A stretch of DNA of 64,000 nucleotides from Mucilaginibacter corticis (GTDB taxonomy: Bacteria > Bacteroidota > Bacteroidia > Sphingobacteriales > Sphingobacteriaceae). Each line of letters opens with the position of its first letter. Within the stretch, counting starts at the first letter, position 1. Location of the stretch: contig NZ_VLPK01000004.1 in assembly GCF_007558865.1 (NCBI RefSeq), positions 124,001 to 188,000 of the forward strand. Direction: 5' to 3'. Shown here piece by piece: positions 56,277 through 64,000 of this stretch. A model generated the notes under the pieces. It ran no database searches, was not told the origin of the DNA, and saw only the letters and a list, made by a program, of their open reading frames with translations. Made by a program: the position numbers and the translations under genes.

Positions 56277-57335
56277 ATGTATAAAAGTTCAATTTTGAAA
56301 TCAAAAATTTTTAGAGGTTTACAGATTTTCTGCGTTTTTTTAACGCTGACAGCGTTTTTAACACCGGCATTTGCCCAGGAGAAACCCACCCAAGAACTTG
56401 AAAACGGCACTGAAAAGAAATTTGAGCCAAGCGAAGTAATTCTTGAGCATATTGCCGATTCGCACTACTTTCATATCGGTGGCGAGATCGCATTTCCGCT
56501 TCCGGTGATTTTATACACCGACAAAGGCCTGGAAATTTTCTCTTCAGAGCATTTTGATCACGGTCATGCTAACTATGCCGGAAAATATCATACTTATAGT
56601 TTAGTTAATGATAAGGTAACAATTACTGACGGAAGCGGCTCATTAACTGATCTTTCAATTACCCGTAATATAGTAAGTATGTGGATGTCTATTATTTTAC
56701 TACTTATTATTTTCTTATCAGTTGCTTCGGCTTATAAAAAACGCGAAGGACAAGCGCCGAAAGGTCTGCAGTCTTTTATGGAGCCTATCATCCTGTTTGT
56801 ACGTGATGATATTGCCCGCCCTAACATCGGTTACAAATACCAGCGTTTTATGCCGGTACTTTTAACCATGTTCTTTTTTATCTGGATCAATAACCTGATC
56901 GGCCTGGTGCCTTTCTTCCCGGGTGGTTCAAACTTAACCGGTAATATTGCGGTAACTTTAGTGCTTTCAGTTATTACCCTGTTTATGGTTAACCTAAACG
57001 GTAATAAACATTACTGGGCGCACGTATTTATCCCTGCCGATGTGCCAAAATGGATCTGGCCATTATGGTGGGTTATTGAGTTGGTAGGTATCATCTCTAA
57101 GCCATTTGCATTGATGATCCGTTTGTTTGCCAACATTACCGCGGGTCACATTATTGTATTAAGCCTGATCTCGTTAATTTTCGTTTTCAAATCAATAGCT
57201 ATAGCACCGGTATCAGTAGCCTTCGTAGTATTTATGGATGTGCTGGAGTTATTGGTTGCTGCGTTGCAGGCGTTCATCTTTACATTGCTTACCGCACTGT
57301 TTATCGGTACAGCTATTGAAGAGGCGCACCACTAA
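56277..57335 (+). CDS. atpB: F0F1 ATP synthase subunit a
   Basis: A 352-residue protein. Unusual for subunit a outside Bacteroidota, it has an extra N-terminal signal-like helix (FRGLQIFCVFLTLTAFLTPA) and a polar domain of about 110 residues before the core. The core has five membrane helices, including NNLIGLVPFFPGGSNLTGNI, and LMIRLFANITAGHIIVLSLI with the essential arginine. The last helix ends TALFIGTAIEEAHH. It forms the proton half-channels against the c ring. Starts 14 bases after the preceding gene. Confidence 0.95.
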   Translation: MYKSSILKSKIFRGLQIFCVFLTLTAFLTPAFAQEKPTQELENGTEKKFEPSEVILEHIADSHYFHIGGEIAFPLPVILYTDKGLEIFSSEHFDHGHANYAGKYHTYSLVNDKVTITDGSGSLTDLSITRNIVSMWMSIILLLIIFLSVASAYKKREGQAPKGLQSFMEPIILFVRDDIARPNIGYKYQRFMPVLLTMFFFIWINNLIGLVPFFPGGSNLTGNIAVTLVLSVITLFMVNLNGNKHYWAHVFIPADVPKWIWPLWWVIELVGIISKPFALMIRLFANITAGHIIVLSLISLIFVFKSIAIAPVSVAFVVFMDVLELLVAALQAFIFTLLTALFIGTAIEEAHH

Positions 57336-57381
57336 TTAGTAAATAATTATAATACATATATTAACTTTTAAATTTAAAACA

Positions 57382-57591
57382 ATGATTGGAAGTATCGCTG
57401 CATTAGGTGCAGGTTTCGCAGTAATCGGTGCTGGTATTGGTATCGGACAAATCGGTGGTAAAGCCGTTGAAGGTATCGCTCGTCAGCCAGAAGCTGCTGC
57501 AAAAATCCAAACTGCAATGATTATCGCTGCTGCCCTTGTTGAGGGTGTTGCGCTTTTCGCTGTGGTAGTATCATTCTTAGGCTTGAAATAA
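57382..57591 (+). CDS. atpE: F0F1 ATP synthase subunit c
   Basis: A 69-residue hairpin of two helices. The loop is GIARQPEAAAKI, and the ion-binding glutamate is E54 in AALVEGVALFAVV. The glutamate is followed by Gly-Val, not Ser-Thr as in sodium-type rings, so protons are the likely ion. A Gln at position 23 (GIGQIGG) is at a place that some sodium rings also have, so I leave this open. Ten or more copies form the rotating ring. Confidence 0.96.
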   Translation: MIGSIAALGAGFAVIGAGIGIGQIGGKAVEGIARQPEAAAKIQTAMIIAAALVEGVALFAVVVSFLGLK

Positions 57592-57683
57592 TCCTGAGAC
57601 AAAAACATTAACCGTACCTGTAGCGGTTGGCAACAGGTGCGGTTATTTAAATTGATTTTTCACATATACTATATATAACGTAA

Positions 57684-58178
57684 ATGAATTCATTAGTAAC
57701 TCCGGATTGGGGTCTGGTACTTTGGACCACCGTATCGTTCTTTGTATTATTTCTGTTGTTAGCTAAATTTGCATGGAAGCCAATCATGTCGGCTATCACC
57801 GAAAGAGAGCGCAGCATTGAAGATTCATTGCTTAAAGCAGAGGCTGCTAAAGAAGAAATGGCTCGTTTAACCAACGAGAACGAAGCCTTGTTAAAACAAG
57901 CACGTGCAGAGCGCGATGTTATTTTACACGAAGCTAAAAAGGTTAAAGACCAGATTGTAAGCGACGCTAAAGAAACTGCACACAAAGAAGCTGCACGTAT
58001 GATTGAGCTTGCTCGCGTTGAGATCAACAATCAAAAAGCTATCGCGATGGCTGACGTTAAAAACCAGGTTGCAACATTATCATTAGAGATTGCTGAGAAA
58101 GTATTGAAGCAACAACTTGCTGATCAGAAAAAACAAGACGAGTTGGTAAGCCAGCTTTTAAAAGAAGTAAAACTTTAA
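57684..58178 (+). CDS. atpF: F0F1 ATP synthase subunit b
   Basis: A 164-residue protein with one N-terminal helix (WGLVLWTTVSFFVLFLLLA) and a long heptad-rich cytoplasmic stalk (ITERERSIEDSLLKAEAAKE, onwards). The stalk holds the catalytic F1 head against rotation. The start ATG at 57684 follows atpE by about 92 bases. Confidence 0.94.
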   Translation: MNSLVTPDWGLVLWTTVSFFVLFLLLAKFAWKPIMSAITERERSIEDSLLKAEAAKEEMARLTNENEALLKQARAERDVILHEAKKVKDQIVSDAKETAHKEAARMIELARVEINNQKAIAMADVKNQVATLSLEIAEKVLKQQLADQKKQDELVSQLLKEVKL

Positions 58179-58190
58179 TATCGGATTTCG

Positions 58191-58208
58191 TCCCGATCGC
58201 TATCGGGA
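58191..58208. repeat. Palindrome TCCCGATCGCTATCGGGA between atpF and atpH
   Basis: Arms TCCCGAT and ATCGGGA pair around CGCT. It stands 13 bases after the atpF stop, in the transcript. A related palindrome is at 25245-25262. Confidence 0.65.
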
Positions 58209-58295
58209 TCAATTTCTGATTTAGAAGTTGAACAAGCGAAATTTGAATAAGTAATATATACGTGAATTAAAGGATAAGTAAATTCGAAATTGAAC

Positions 58296-58309
58296 ATCCG
58301 AAATCCGAA
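58296..58309 (+). repeat. ATCCGAA heptamer repeat ahead of atpH
   Basis: Two tandem seven-base copies (58296-58302, 58303-58309), with a related ATTCGAA upstream, end eight bases before the atpH ATG. It is a short echo of the five-copy heptamer repeat before atpG. Confidence 0.5.
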
Positions 58310-58316
58310 ATAAGAA

Positions 58317-58862
58317 ATGTCAGAATTAACGGTAGCAGCCAGGTACGCCAAATCACTTATTGATCTTTCGCAAGAGCAAAAAGCACTTGACGATGTAAAA
58401 AATGATATGGTGTTTTTCCTGAAAACCTTAAAGGCAAACCCGCAACTGATAGCGGTTTTAAGTAACCCTATCATATCGCACATCAAGAAACTGAATATCC
58501 TTACAGATCTGTTTGAAGGTAAGGTTAGCAAAGTATCTATCGGCTTTTTTAAACTGATGATAAACAAAGACCGCGGTAATGTATTATATGCTACCTCGCA
58601 AGAGTTTATTAACCAGTATGATGTTTTAAAGAACATTACACAAGCTACCGTAGTATCTGCAACGGCTTTATCAGAAGCTAATAAAGCACAAATATTAGCT
58701 GAGGTAAAAGCGACAGTTGGCGGCGATGTAGTATTGGAAACTAAAGTTGACCCGGCGTTGATAGGTGGTTTTGTACTAACTGTTGGCGACAGGCAGATAG
58801 ATACCAGTATTGCAAGTAACTTAAAGAAATTGAAAAAGAACTTTGCTCAGGGCATTGTTTAA
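58317..58862 (+). CDS. atpH: F0F1 ATP synthase subunit delta
   Basis: A 181-residue protein of the OSCP/delta family: AARYAKSLIDLSQEQKALDD at the start, LKANPQLIAVLSNPIISHIK, and VVLETKVDPALIGGFVLTVG with the G-G-F-V near the C-terminus. It caps the F1 head and joins it to subunit b. The ATG at 58317 is preceded by a low-complexity leader. Confidence 0.94.
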   Translation: MSELTVAARYAKSLIDLSQEQKALDDVKNDMVFFLKTLKANPQLIAVLSNPIISHIKKLNILTDLFEGKVSKVSIGFFKLMINKDRGNVLYATSQEFINQYDVLKNITQATVVSATALSEANKAQILAEVKATVGGDVVLETKVDPALIGGFVLTVGDRQIDTSIASNLKKLKKNFAQGIV

Positions 58863-58895
58863 TAAATACGTAAAATCTCAAAATTAAAATAAACT

Positions 58896-60473
58896 ATGGT
58901 AGAGGTAAGACCAGATGAAGTATCGGCAATTTTGCGTCAGCAGTTGGCGGGTTTCAAGTCAGAATCTGAATTAGAAGAAGTTGGTACCGTACTCCAGGTG
59001 GGTGACGGTATTGCACGCGTTTATGGTTTAACAAAAGTACAATCAGGTGAGTTGGTTGAGTTTGACAACGGGCTGCAAGGCATCGTGTTGAACTTGGAAG
59101 AAGATAACGTAGGTGTTGTATTATTGGGCCAGTCTGACGAAATTAAAGAAGGCGATACTGTAAAACGTACCAACAAAATTGCCTCTATTAAAGTAGGCGA
59201 AGGTATGTTAGGTCGTGTGGTTGACACTTTGGGTAACCCGATTGACGGTAAAGGCCCAATTGCCGGTCAAACCTACGAGATGCCTTTAGAGCGTAAAGCG
59301 CCGGGTGTAATTTACCGCCAGCCGGTAACCGAGCCTTTACAAACCGGTATTAAAGCTATCGACGCGATGATCCCTATCGGCCGCGGACAACGTGAGCTGG
59401 TTATCGGCGATCGTCAAACCGGTAAAACTGCCGTTTGTATCGATACCATTATCAATCAAAAAGAATTTTATGATGCCGGCAAACCGGTTATCTGTATATA
59501 TGTGGCTTGCGGCCAGAAAGCTTCAACCGTTGCAAACATCGTTCGCGCGTTAGAAGAAAAAGGCGCTATGCCATACTCAATCATTGTTGCGGCTAACGCG
59601 TCAGACTCTGCTACCATGCAGTTCTTTGCTCCGTTTGCAGGTGCTGCTATCGGCGAGTACTTCCGCGATACCGGACGCCCTGCATTGATCGTTTATGATG
59701 ACTTGTCAAAACAAGCGGTAGCTTACCGTGAGGTGTCTCTATTATTACGTCGTCCACCGGGCCGTGAGGCTTATCCTGGTGACGTATTTTACCTGCACAG
59801 CCGTTTATTAGAGCGTGCCGCTAAGATCAACGCCAATGATTCAATCGCACAAGCGATGAATGATTTGCCTGAGTCTATCCGTGGTATCGTAAAAGGTGGT
59901 GGTTCATTAACTGCATTGCCTATTATCGAAACACAAGCAGGTGACGTATCGGCTTACATCCCAACCAACGTAATTTCAATTACCGATGGTCAGATCTTCC
60001 TGGAGTCTAACTTGTTTAACGCAGGTGTTCGTCCGGCTATTAACGTAGGTATCTCGGTATCACGTGTGGGTGGTAACGCGCAGATCAAATCAATGAAGAA
60101 AGTAGCAGGTACTTTAAAACTTGACCAGGCTCAATACCGCGAGCTGGAGGCTTTCTCAAAATTTGGTTCAGACTTAGATGCTTCAACCAAAACCGTATTA
60201 GATAAAGGTGCCCGTAACGTAGAGATCCTTAAACAAGGCCAATACTCGCCGGTAACTGTTGAAAAACAAGTTGCTATTATTTACTTAGGTACTAAAAACT
60301 TAATGCGTAATGTACCTGTAAACAGGATCCGTGAGTTTGAAAGCGAGTTTACAACCCAGTTAGAGCAACGTCACCCGGAAGTACTTGCAGGCTTAAAAGC
60401 AGGTAAATTTGATGACTCTTTAACAAGCGTGCTTGAAACAGTTGCTAAAGAACTGTCAGCGAATTATAACTAA
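58896..60473 (+). CDS. atpA: F0F1 ATP synthase subunit alpha
   Basis: A 525-residue protein. The P-loop GDRQTGKTAVCIDTI, PYSIIVAANASDSATMQFFA, the arginine-finger region ISVSRVGGNAQIKSMKKVAG and the C-terminal domain all match AtpA. It lies 33 bases after atpH. Alpha forms the non-catalytic half of the F1 hexamer; the catalytic beta (atpD) is not in this operon. Confidence 0.98.
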   Translation: MVEVRPDEVSAILRQQLAGFKSESELEEVGTVLQVGDGIARVYGLTKVQSGELVEFDNGLQGIVLNLEEDNVGVVLLGQSDEIKEGDTVKRTNKIASIKVGEGMLGRVVDTLGNPIDGKGPIAGQTYEMPLERKAPGVIYRQPVTEPLQTGIKAIDAMIPIGRGQRELVIGDRQTGKTAVCIDTIINQKEFYDAGKPVICIYVACGQKASTVANIVRALEEKGAMPYSIIVAANASDSATMQFFAPFAGAAIGEYFRDTGRPALIVYDDLSKQAVAYREVSLLLRRPPGREAYPGDVFYLHSRLLERAAKINANDSIAQAMNDLPESIRGIVKGGGSLTALPIIETQAGDVSAYIPTNVISITDGQIFLESNLFNAGVRPAINVGISVSRVGGNAQIKSMKKVAGTLKLDQAQYRELEAFSKFGSDLDASTKTVLDKGARNVEILKQGQYSPVTVEKQVAIIYLGTKNLMRNVPVNRIREFESEFTTQLEQRHPEVLAGLKAGKFDDSLTSVLETVAKELSANYN

Positions 60474-60490
60474 TTAGATGTGAGACATGA

Positions 60491-60520
60491 GATGTGAGTA
60501 TTGAGATAAATACTCACATC
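60491..60520 (+). other. Hairpin in the atpA-atpG spacer
   Basis: GATGTGAGTA (60491-60500) and TACTCACATC (60511-60520) pair perfectly over ten bases around a ten-base loop. No strong T run follows, so it may be an mRNA-stability or processing element rather than a full terminator. Confidence 0.6.
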
Positions 60521-60567
60521 TTATAGAGATACAAAGAAACCCGGGATTGTATTTGATGAAATGAGCG

Positions 60568-60602
60568 AAATCTCAAATCTCAAATCTCAAATCTCAAATC
60601 TC
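60568..60602 (+). repeat. Five perfect AAATCTC repeats before atpG
   Basis: AAATCTC occurs five times without interruption, ending five A residues before the atpG ATG. It fills the place where a ribosome-binding site would be. Confidence 0.92.
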
Positions 60603-60607
60603 AAAAA

Positions 60608-61513
60608 ATGGCTAATTTAAAAGAAGTAAGAAACAGGATATCGTCGGTATCATCAACGCAGCAGATCACCAAGGCTATGAAAATGGTTTCGGCGGCTAAG
60701 CTGAAACGTGCTACCAATGCTATTGTACAATTACGCCCTTATGCAAATAAGCTGAAGGAATTATTGTCAAACTTGTCTGCAAGTTTAGAGGATGGTTCAT
60801 CACCTTTTTTACAACAGCGCGAGCCGGTGCGTGTATTGGTTGTGGTTGTTTCATCAAACCGTGGCCTTGCAGGTGCTTTCAATACTAACGTTATAAAAAC
60901 AGCTAATAACCTGATCGCTGAGAAATACAGCGACCAGTTAAAAGCAGGTAACGTTTCTATAGTAGCGGTAGGTAAAAAAGCGCAGGAGTTTTATGAGCGC
61001 CGTAAATACAACGTTATTGGCAACAATACCGAATTGTATAACGAGCTGAATTTCGCCAATGCTTCAAAGATCACCGAAAGTATCATGGACGGCTTTTTAA
61101 AAGGGCAGTATGATCGTGTTGAGATAGTTTACAACCATTTCAGAAACGCGGCAGTACAATACCTGCTCACTGAGCAATTGATACCGGTACCAAAATCCGA
61201 AGAGAAAAAAGAAGAGGTTGCTAAAGATAAAAATGCGGCACCAGCTGCGCAGGTTGATTATATCCTTGAGCCTTCTAAAGAAGAGATCATTGCCGAACTG
61301 ATACCAAAGAACATCAAAATTCAGTTGTATCGCGCGGTGTTAGATTCTGTAGCATCTGAGCATGGTGCACGTATGACAGCCATGGATAAAGCGACAGAAA
61401 ACGCAGGAGATCTGTTGAAAGCCCTGAAACTTTCATACAACCAGGCCCGCCAGGCAGCCATCACTACCGAGCTTACCGAGATAGTGAGCGGCGCTGCAGC
61501 GTTAGCAGGATAA
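60608..61513 (+). CDS. atpG: F0F1 ATP synthase subunit gamma
   Basis: A 301-residue protein. It opens ANLKEVRNRISSVSSTQQIT and KAMKMVSAAKLKRA, and ends YNQARQAAITTELTEIVSGA, the two halves of the rotating coiled shaft. SSNRGLAGAFNTN is the Rossmann-like middle. A Lys/Glu/Ala-rich insert (about residues 198-218) is longer than in many bacteria; such inserts occur in Bacteroidota gamma subunits. The leader is a five-copy heptamer repeat with no clear Shine-Dalgarno. A terminator follows. Confidence 0.96.
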   Translation: MANLKEVRNRISSVSSTQQITKAMKMVSAAKLKRATNAIVQLRPYANKLKELLSNLSASLEDGSSPFLQQREPVRVLVVVVSSNRGLAGAFNTNVIKTANNLIAEKYSDQLKAGNVSIVAVGKKAQEFYERRKYNVIGNNTELYNELNFANASKITESIMDGFLKGQYDRVEIVYNHFRNAAVQYLLTEQLIPVPKSEEKKEEVAKDKNAAPAAQVDYILEPSKEEIIAELIPKNIKIQLYRAVLDSVASEHGARMTAMDKATENAGDLLKALKLSYNQARQAAITTELTEIVSGAAALAG

Positions 61514-61553
61514 TCCCACCAACCCCCTGAAGGGGGAGTTGAATAACATAATT

Positions 61554-61582
61554 AAAAGGCTTCCCAAACCGGGAAGCCTTTT
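61554..61582 (+). terminator. Rho-independent terminator after atpG
   Basis: AAAAGGCTTCCC and GGGAAGCCTTTT pair perfectly over 12 bases around AAACC, followed by more T. Confidence 0.9.
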
Positions 61583-61599
61583 TGTTTTTAAACCTTTTG

Positions 61600-61661
61600 T
61601 CATTCTGAGCGATAGCGAAGAATCTGTGGACATTGCAATTGCCTCTCGATAGATGCTTCGT
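61600..61661. repeat. CATTCTGAGCGATAGCGAAG repeat, copy 1
   Basis: Contains CATTCTGAGCGATAGCGAAG and AATCT, then an inverted AGATGCTTCG. It shares the core GAGCGATAGCGA with the copies at 48200 and 62671. Confidence 0.75.
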
Positions 61662-61802
61662 TTTTAATCCAACTAATTAATATTGACGTTACATTGGGTT
61701 ACTTTTTACTCATATCCAGTATTAAATTAAAAACAACATTAGTCCTGGTAAAACCGGCCGGTAAAAAGGGATAGTTAAACCTATTTTAAAATCTTTAAAC
61801 CT

Positions 61803-62621
61803 ATGAAAGCAAAATCATTAATGATGCTGGCCGGCATTGTATTGTTCGGCGCGTGCAAGGGCCGGAGCGATTACGCCACAACCGACAGTGTGAACACAGG
61901 AAGCGCAAAGCTGGTAAAAACAGCCGATATGCGCATCAAAGTGAAAAATGTACAACAAGTAGCCGAGCAGGTCTCGAAGCTTACACAGCTATGCGGCGGT
62001 ATAGTAATGCACCACACCATGAAAGCCAATGTGGTAAGTAACCAGGATCTGCAATTAAGTAACGATTCCATTAAAAAGCTAACCGTATATAATACCGATG
62101 CCGACCTGGTGATCAAGATCCCGACGGCATATATTGAGCCTTTTATGGACTCGCTTAACCATTTTGGTACTTATGTAGATCAGCGGCAAATGGATATTGA
62201 GGACCGATCTATCGATTACCTGTCAACAAAATTAAAAGCCGAGAACAGGCAAGCCTCAGTAACCTTACGGAAAAATATAAAACTTACCCAAGGCGGTGCC
62301 GACTCTATACTGGCTTTAAAGGATGATATCGTCGATAAAAAGATCAGTAATTTAAAAACTGACGATGCCGTTGAATACAGCACCATCACCTTGAACCTAT
62401 ATCAAAGCAACACCATACACGCAGAAACGGTAGCTAACGACGATTTGAGCAATTACAAAACGCCAATTAGCACCAGGGCAGGTTTAGCCTTCTCACAAGG
62501 CTGGTCGCTTTTTTCTGGAATAGTGATTGAACTGTTAAACCTATGGGTGTTTATAATAGCTGCCGCTATAATTTGGTACGCAGTAATATTATACCGGCGA
62601 AAAAGAAAAGCAGTTGTATAG
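61803..62621 (+). CDS. DUF4349 lipoprotein
   Basis: A 272-residue protein. Lipobox LFGAC near residue 19, the DUF4349 part (LVKTADMRIKVKNVQQVAEQ, then ADLVIKIPTAYIEPFMDSLN and DIEDRSIDYLSTKLKAENRQ), and a C-terminal membrane helix (LNLWVFIIAAAIIWYAVILY) with a basic tail. It is likely anchored at both ends, with a coiled helical middle in the periplasm. Function unknown. Stands between two terminators, so it is a single-gene unit. Confidence 0.88.
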   Translation: MKAKSLMMLAGIVLFGACKGRSDYATTDSVNTGSAKLVKTADMRIKVKNVQQVAEQVSKLTQLCGGIVMHHTMKANVVSNQDLQLSNDSIKKLTVYNTDADLVIKIPTAYIEPFMDSLNHFGTYVDQRQMDIEDRSIDYLSTKLKAENRQASVTLRKNIKLTQGGADSILALKDDIVDKKISNLKTDDAVEYSTITLNLYQSNTIHAETVANDDLSNYKTPISTRAGLAFSQGWSLFSGIVIELLNLWVFIIAAAIIWYAVILYRRKRKAVV

Positions 62622-62629
62622 TTACCAAA

Positions 62630-62667
62630 CAATAAAGGCTTTGCATTTGCAAAGCCTTTATTGTTTA
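62630..62667 (+). terminator. Terminator after the DUF4349 gene
   Basis: CAATAAAGGCTTTGCA (62630-62645) pairs perfectly with TGCAAAGCCTTTATTG (62648-62663), loop TT, followed by TTTAA. It may serve purD on the other strand too. Confidence 0.85.
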
Positions 62668-62670
62668 ATT

Positions 62671-62748
62671 GTTATTCTGAGCGATAGCGAAGAATCTGCA
62701 AACTTTGCATGCACCGCGCGGCAGATGCTTCGTTCCTCAGCATGACAA
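62671..62748. repeat. ATTCTGAGCGATAGCGAAG repeat, copy 2
   Basis: Begins ATTCTGAGCGATAGCGAAG and ends AGATGCTTCGTTCCTCAGCA, TGACA. Outer arms are imperfect reverse complements. It lies in the spacer between the DUF4349 terminator and the purD stop. Confidence 0.8.
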
Positions 62749-62759
62749 AAGGAGACAAT

Positions 62760-64000
62760 TTATATCAAATCAAACCCAATATCTTTCCTAAAATAACAGC
62801 CATCATAATAGATCCGACTGGCATCGGCAGTGGCTTGTTGCAGGGCGTCGAACATATTATCGCGCAGGGCAGTAACCATGAGTACACGGCCGCCTGTAGC
62901 TAAAATATCCTCGCCGCTTTGGGTAGTACCAGCCTGGAATACATGCGAACCACGAACGTTTTCAATACCGCTTATGGCTTTGTTTTTTAAATACTCGCCC
63001 GGGTAGCCGCCTGCTACGCAAACGACAGTCGCGGCAACTTTGTCAGACACGGCAAAGTCAACTTGATTTAAGTTGCCATTGGCTACACCTAACAGCAGGT
63101 CAACCAGGTCGGCCTCAATGCGTGGTAATACGCTTTCGGTTTCAGGGTCGCCCATGCGGCAGTTATATTCTATCATGTATGGGTCGCCGCCAACATTCAT
63201 TAGCCCGATGAAGATAAACCCTTTGTAGGGGATGCCTTCCTGTTTCAATCCGTTAATGGTCGGGATTATGATCCTGTCCTCAACCTTTTTTATAAACGCG
63301 GCATCAGCAAATGGCACCGGCGAAACGGAACCCATGCCTCCGGTATTTAAACCGGTATCGCCCTCGCCAATGCGTTTATAGTCTTTAGCTGATGGTAATA
63401 TTTTATAATTGTCACCATCGGTTAGTACGAATACGGATAGCTCGATACCGCTCAAAAATTTTTCGATCACTACTTTTGAGCTCGCCGCGCCAAATTTCGC
63501 TTCGGTAAGCATTTCTTTCAGTTCTTGCTCGGCTTCGGCCAAAGTAGGGCAGATCAGTACACCTTTACCGGCTGCCAGGCCATCGGCTTTTAAAACAATG
63601 GGTAAGCCTATGGTTGGCAGGTAGGCTAAACCCTCCTGCAAGGTGTCGGCAGTAAAAGTTTGTGATGCCGCCGCCGGGATATGATGGCGGGTCATGAATT
63701 GTTTAGAGAAATCCTTGCTGCCTTCTAACTGCGCGCCTTCGCGTTGCGGACCGATAACCGGGATATTTTTTAATTGCTCGTCGTTCAAAAAGAAATCATG
63801 AACACCCCTAACCAGCGGTTCTTCAGGGCCTACCAATACCAGGTCAATGTTATTGCTTAGTACGGCTTGTTTAATGCCTTCAAAATCATTAACGCCTATG
63901 TTTATATTGGTGCCGTACTGGCCGGTACCCGCATTACCGGGAGCAATAAAAAGTTTGTCGCATTTTGGGCTTTGGGCCAGTTTCCAGGCGAAGGCGCTTT
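62760..64000 (-). CDS. purD: Phosphoribosylamine-glycine ligase, missing the first residues
   Basis: The frame runs open to the right edge: 413 codons with the N-terminus cut (SAFAWKLAQSPKCDKLFIAP is the first visible text, about residue 14 of the family). GTNINIGVNDFEGIKQAVLS and LVLVGPEEPLVRGVHDFF follow, then the ATP-grasp part (LPIVLKADGLAAGKGVLICP, EKFLSGIELSVFVLTDGDNY, GDPETESVLPRIEADLVDLL). It joins phosphoribosylamine and glycine in purine synthesis. Any frame starting at 63836 is an artefact of the missing start; the text upstream is homologous. Confidence 0.97.
   Translation of the reverse strand, partial: SAFAWKLAQSPKCDKLFIAPGNAGTGQYGTNINIGVNDFEGIKQAVLSNNIDLVLVGPEEPLVRGVHDFFLNDEQLKNIPVIGPQREGAQLEGSKDFSKQFMTRHHIPAAASQTFTADTLQEGLAYLPTIGLPIVLKADGLAAGKGVLICPTLAEAEQELKEMLTEAKFGAASSKVVIEKFLSGIELSVFVLTDGDNYKILPSAKDYKRIGEGDTGLNTGGMGSVSPVPFADAAFIKKVEDRIIIPTINGLKQEGIPYKGFIFIGLMNVGGDPYMIEYNCRMGDPETESVLPRIEADLVDLLLGVANGNLNQVDFAVSDKVAATVVCVAGGYPGEYLKNKAISGIENVRGSHVFQAGTTQSGEDILATGGRVLMVTALRDNMFDALQQATADASRIYYDGCYFRKDIGFDLI

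Noticed and set aside
60568..60602. Heptamer repeats as a CRISPR or coding repeat
   Set aside because: Perfect seven-base copies without spacers and outside the coding frame; a simple sequence repeat is the better reading.

Overview
The window is a chromosomal segment from a member of the Bacteroidota, most likely a Sphingobacteriaceae genome such as Mucilaginibacter or Pedobacter. The evidence is a complete gldKLMN core of the type IX secretion system (T9SS) with the partner lipoprotein gene sprE/porW, the Bacteroidota gene order DUF4271-hemD-gldKLMN, an atpZ-(atpI)-B-E-F-H-A-G operon without atpD/atpC, many -7 boxes of the form TAnnTTTG, and many family-typical products (DUF4488, DUF6265, DUF4349, fasciclin). 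No rRNA, tRNA, CRISPR array, intact insertion sequence or prophage was seen. Most of the window is ordinary core genome with small accessory insertions.

Layout. 1-5.2 kb: 5' part of pyrD, an OafA-type acyltransferase, an SGNH esterase, an ABC-F ATPase and a P-loop kinase-like protein. 5.2-5.9 kb: a gene-free stretch with four copies of a GTCCG-rich palindrome. 6-9.6 kb: sucD, a secreted sugar epimerase-like protein, a GH43 hydrolase and a GYF_2-RDD membrane protein. 9.65-12.5 kb: metE behind a cobalamin riboswitch, ending in an elaborate terminator. 12.6-13.9 kb: small accessory genes, including a suppressor-of-fused-domain protein. 14-18.3 kb: nrdA, nrdB and msrB. 18.4-21.4 kb: a PIN toxin-antitoxin pair, a serine hydrolase gene broken by an in-frame stop, and a DUF4488 protein. 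21.5-30.3 kb: a large SPFH/flotillin-like protein, fabG, a lipoprotein, a vWA membrane protein, a JmjC/cupin-like protein, a fasciclin protein and hemW. 30.5-33.7 kb: two tandem PqiA/LetA-like membrane proteins and a DUF6265 protein.

33.7-41.3 kb is a compact sugar-use locus: LacI regulator, MFS sugar porter, GH32-like hydrolase, ROK kinase, GH172 (DUF2961) hydrolase and a phosphodiesterase-like protein. It has no SusC/SusD pair. Matching palindromes stand before lacI and before the porter gene. The GH32 plus GH172 pairing suggests fructose-containing oligosaccharides such as difructose dianhydrides, but this is inference.

41.3-48.1 kb carries DUF4271-hemD-gldKLMN. 48.2-55.6 kb (minus strand) carries uvrC, a decayed four-helix-bundle gene, a class A PBP, and sprE/porW. 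55.6-61.5 kb is the ATP synthase operon, whose last gene, atpG, has five perfect heptamer repeats in its leader. The window closes with a DUF4349 lipoprotein and a truncated purD. Several families of palindromic or short tandem repeats occupy the intergenic spaces, and one copy has been captured as coding sequence at the 3' end of uvrC.
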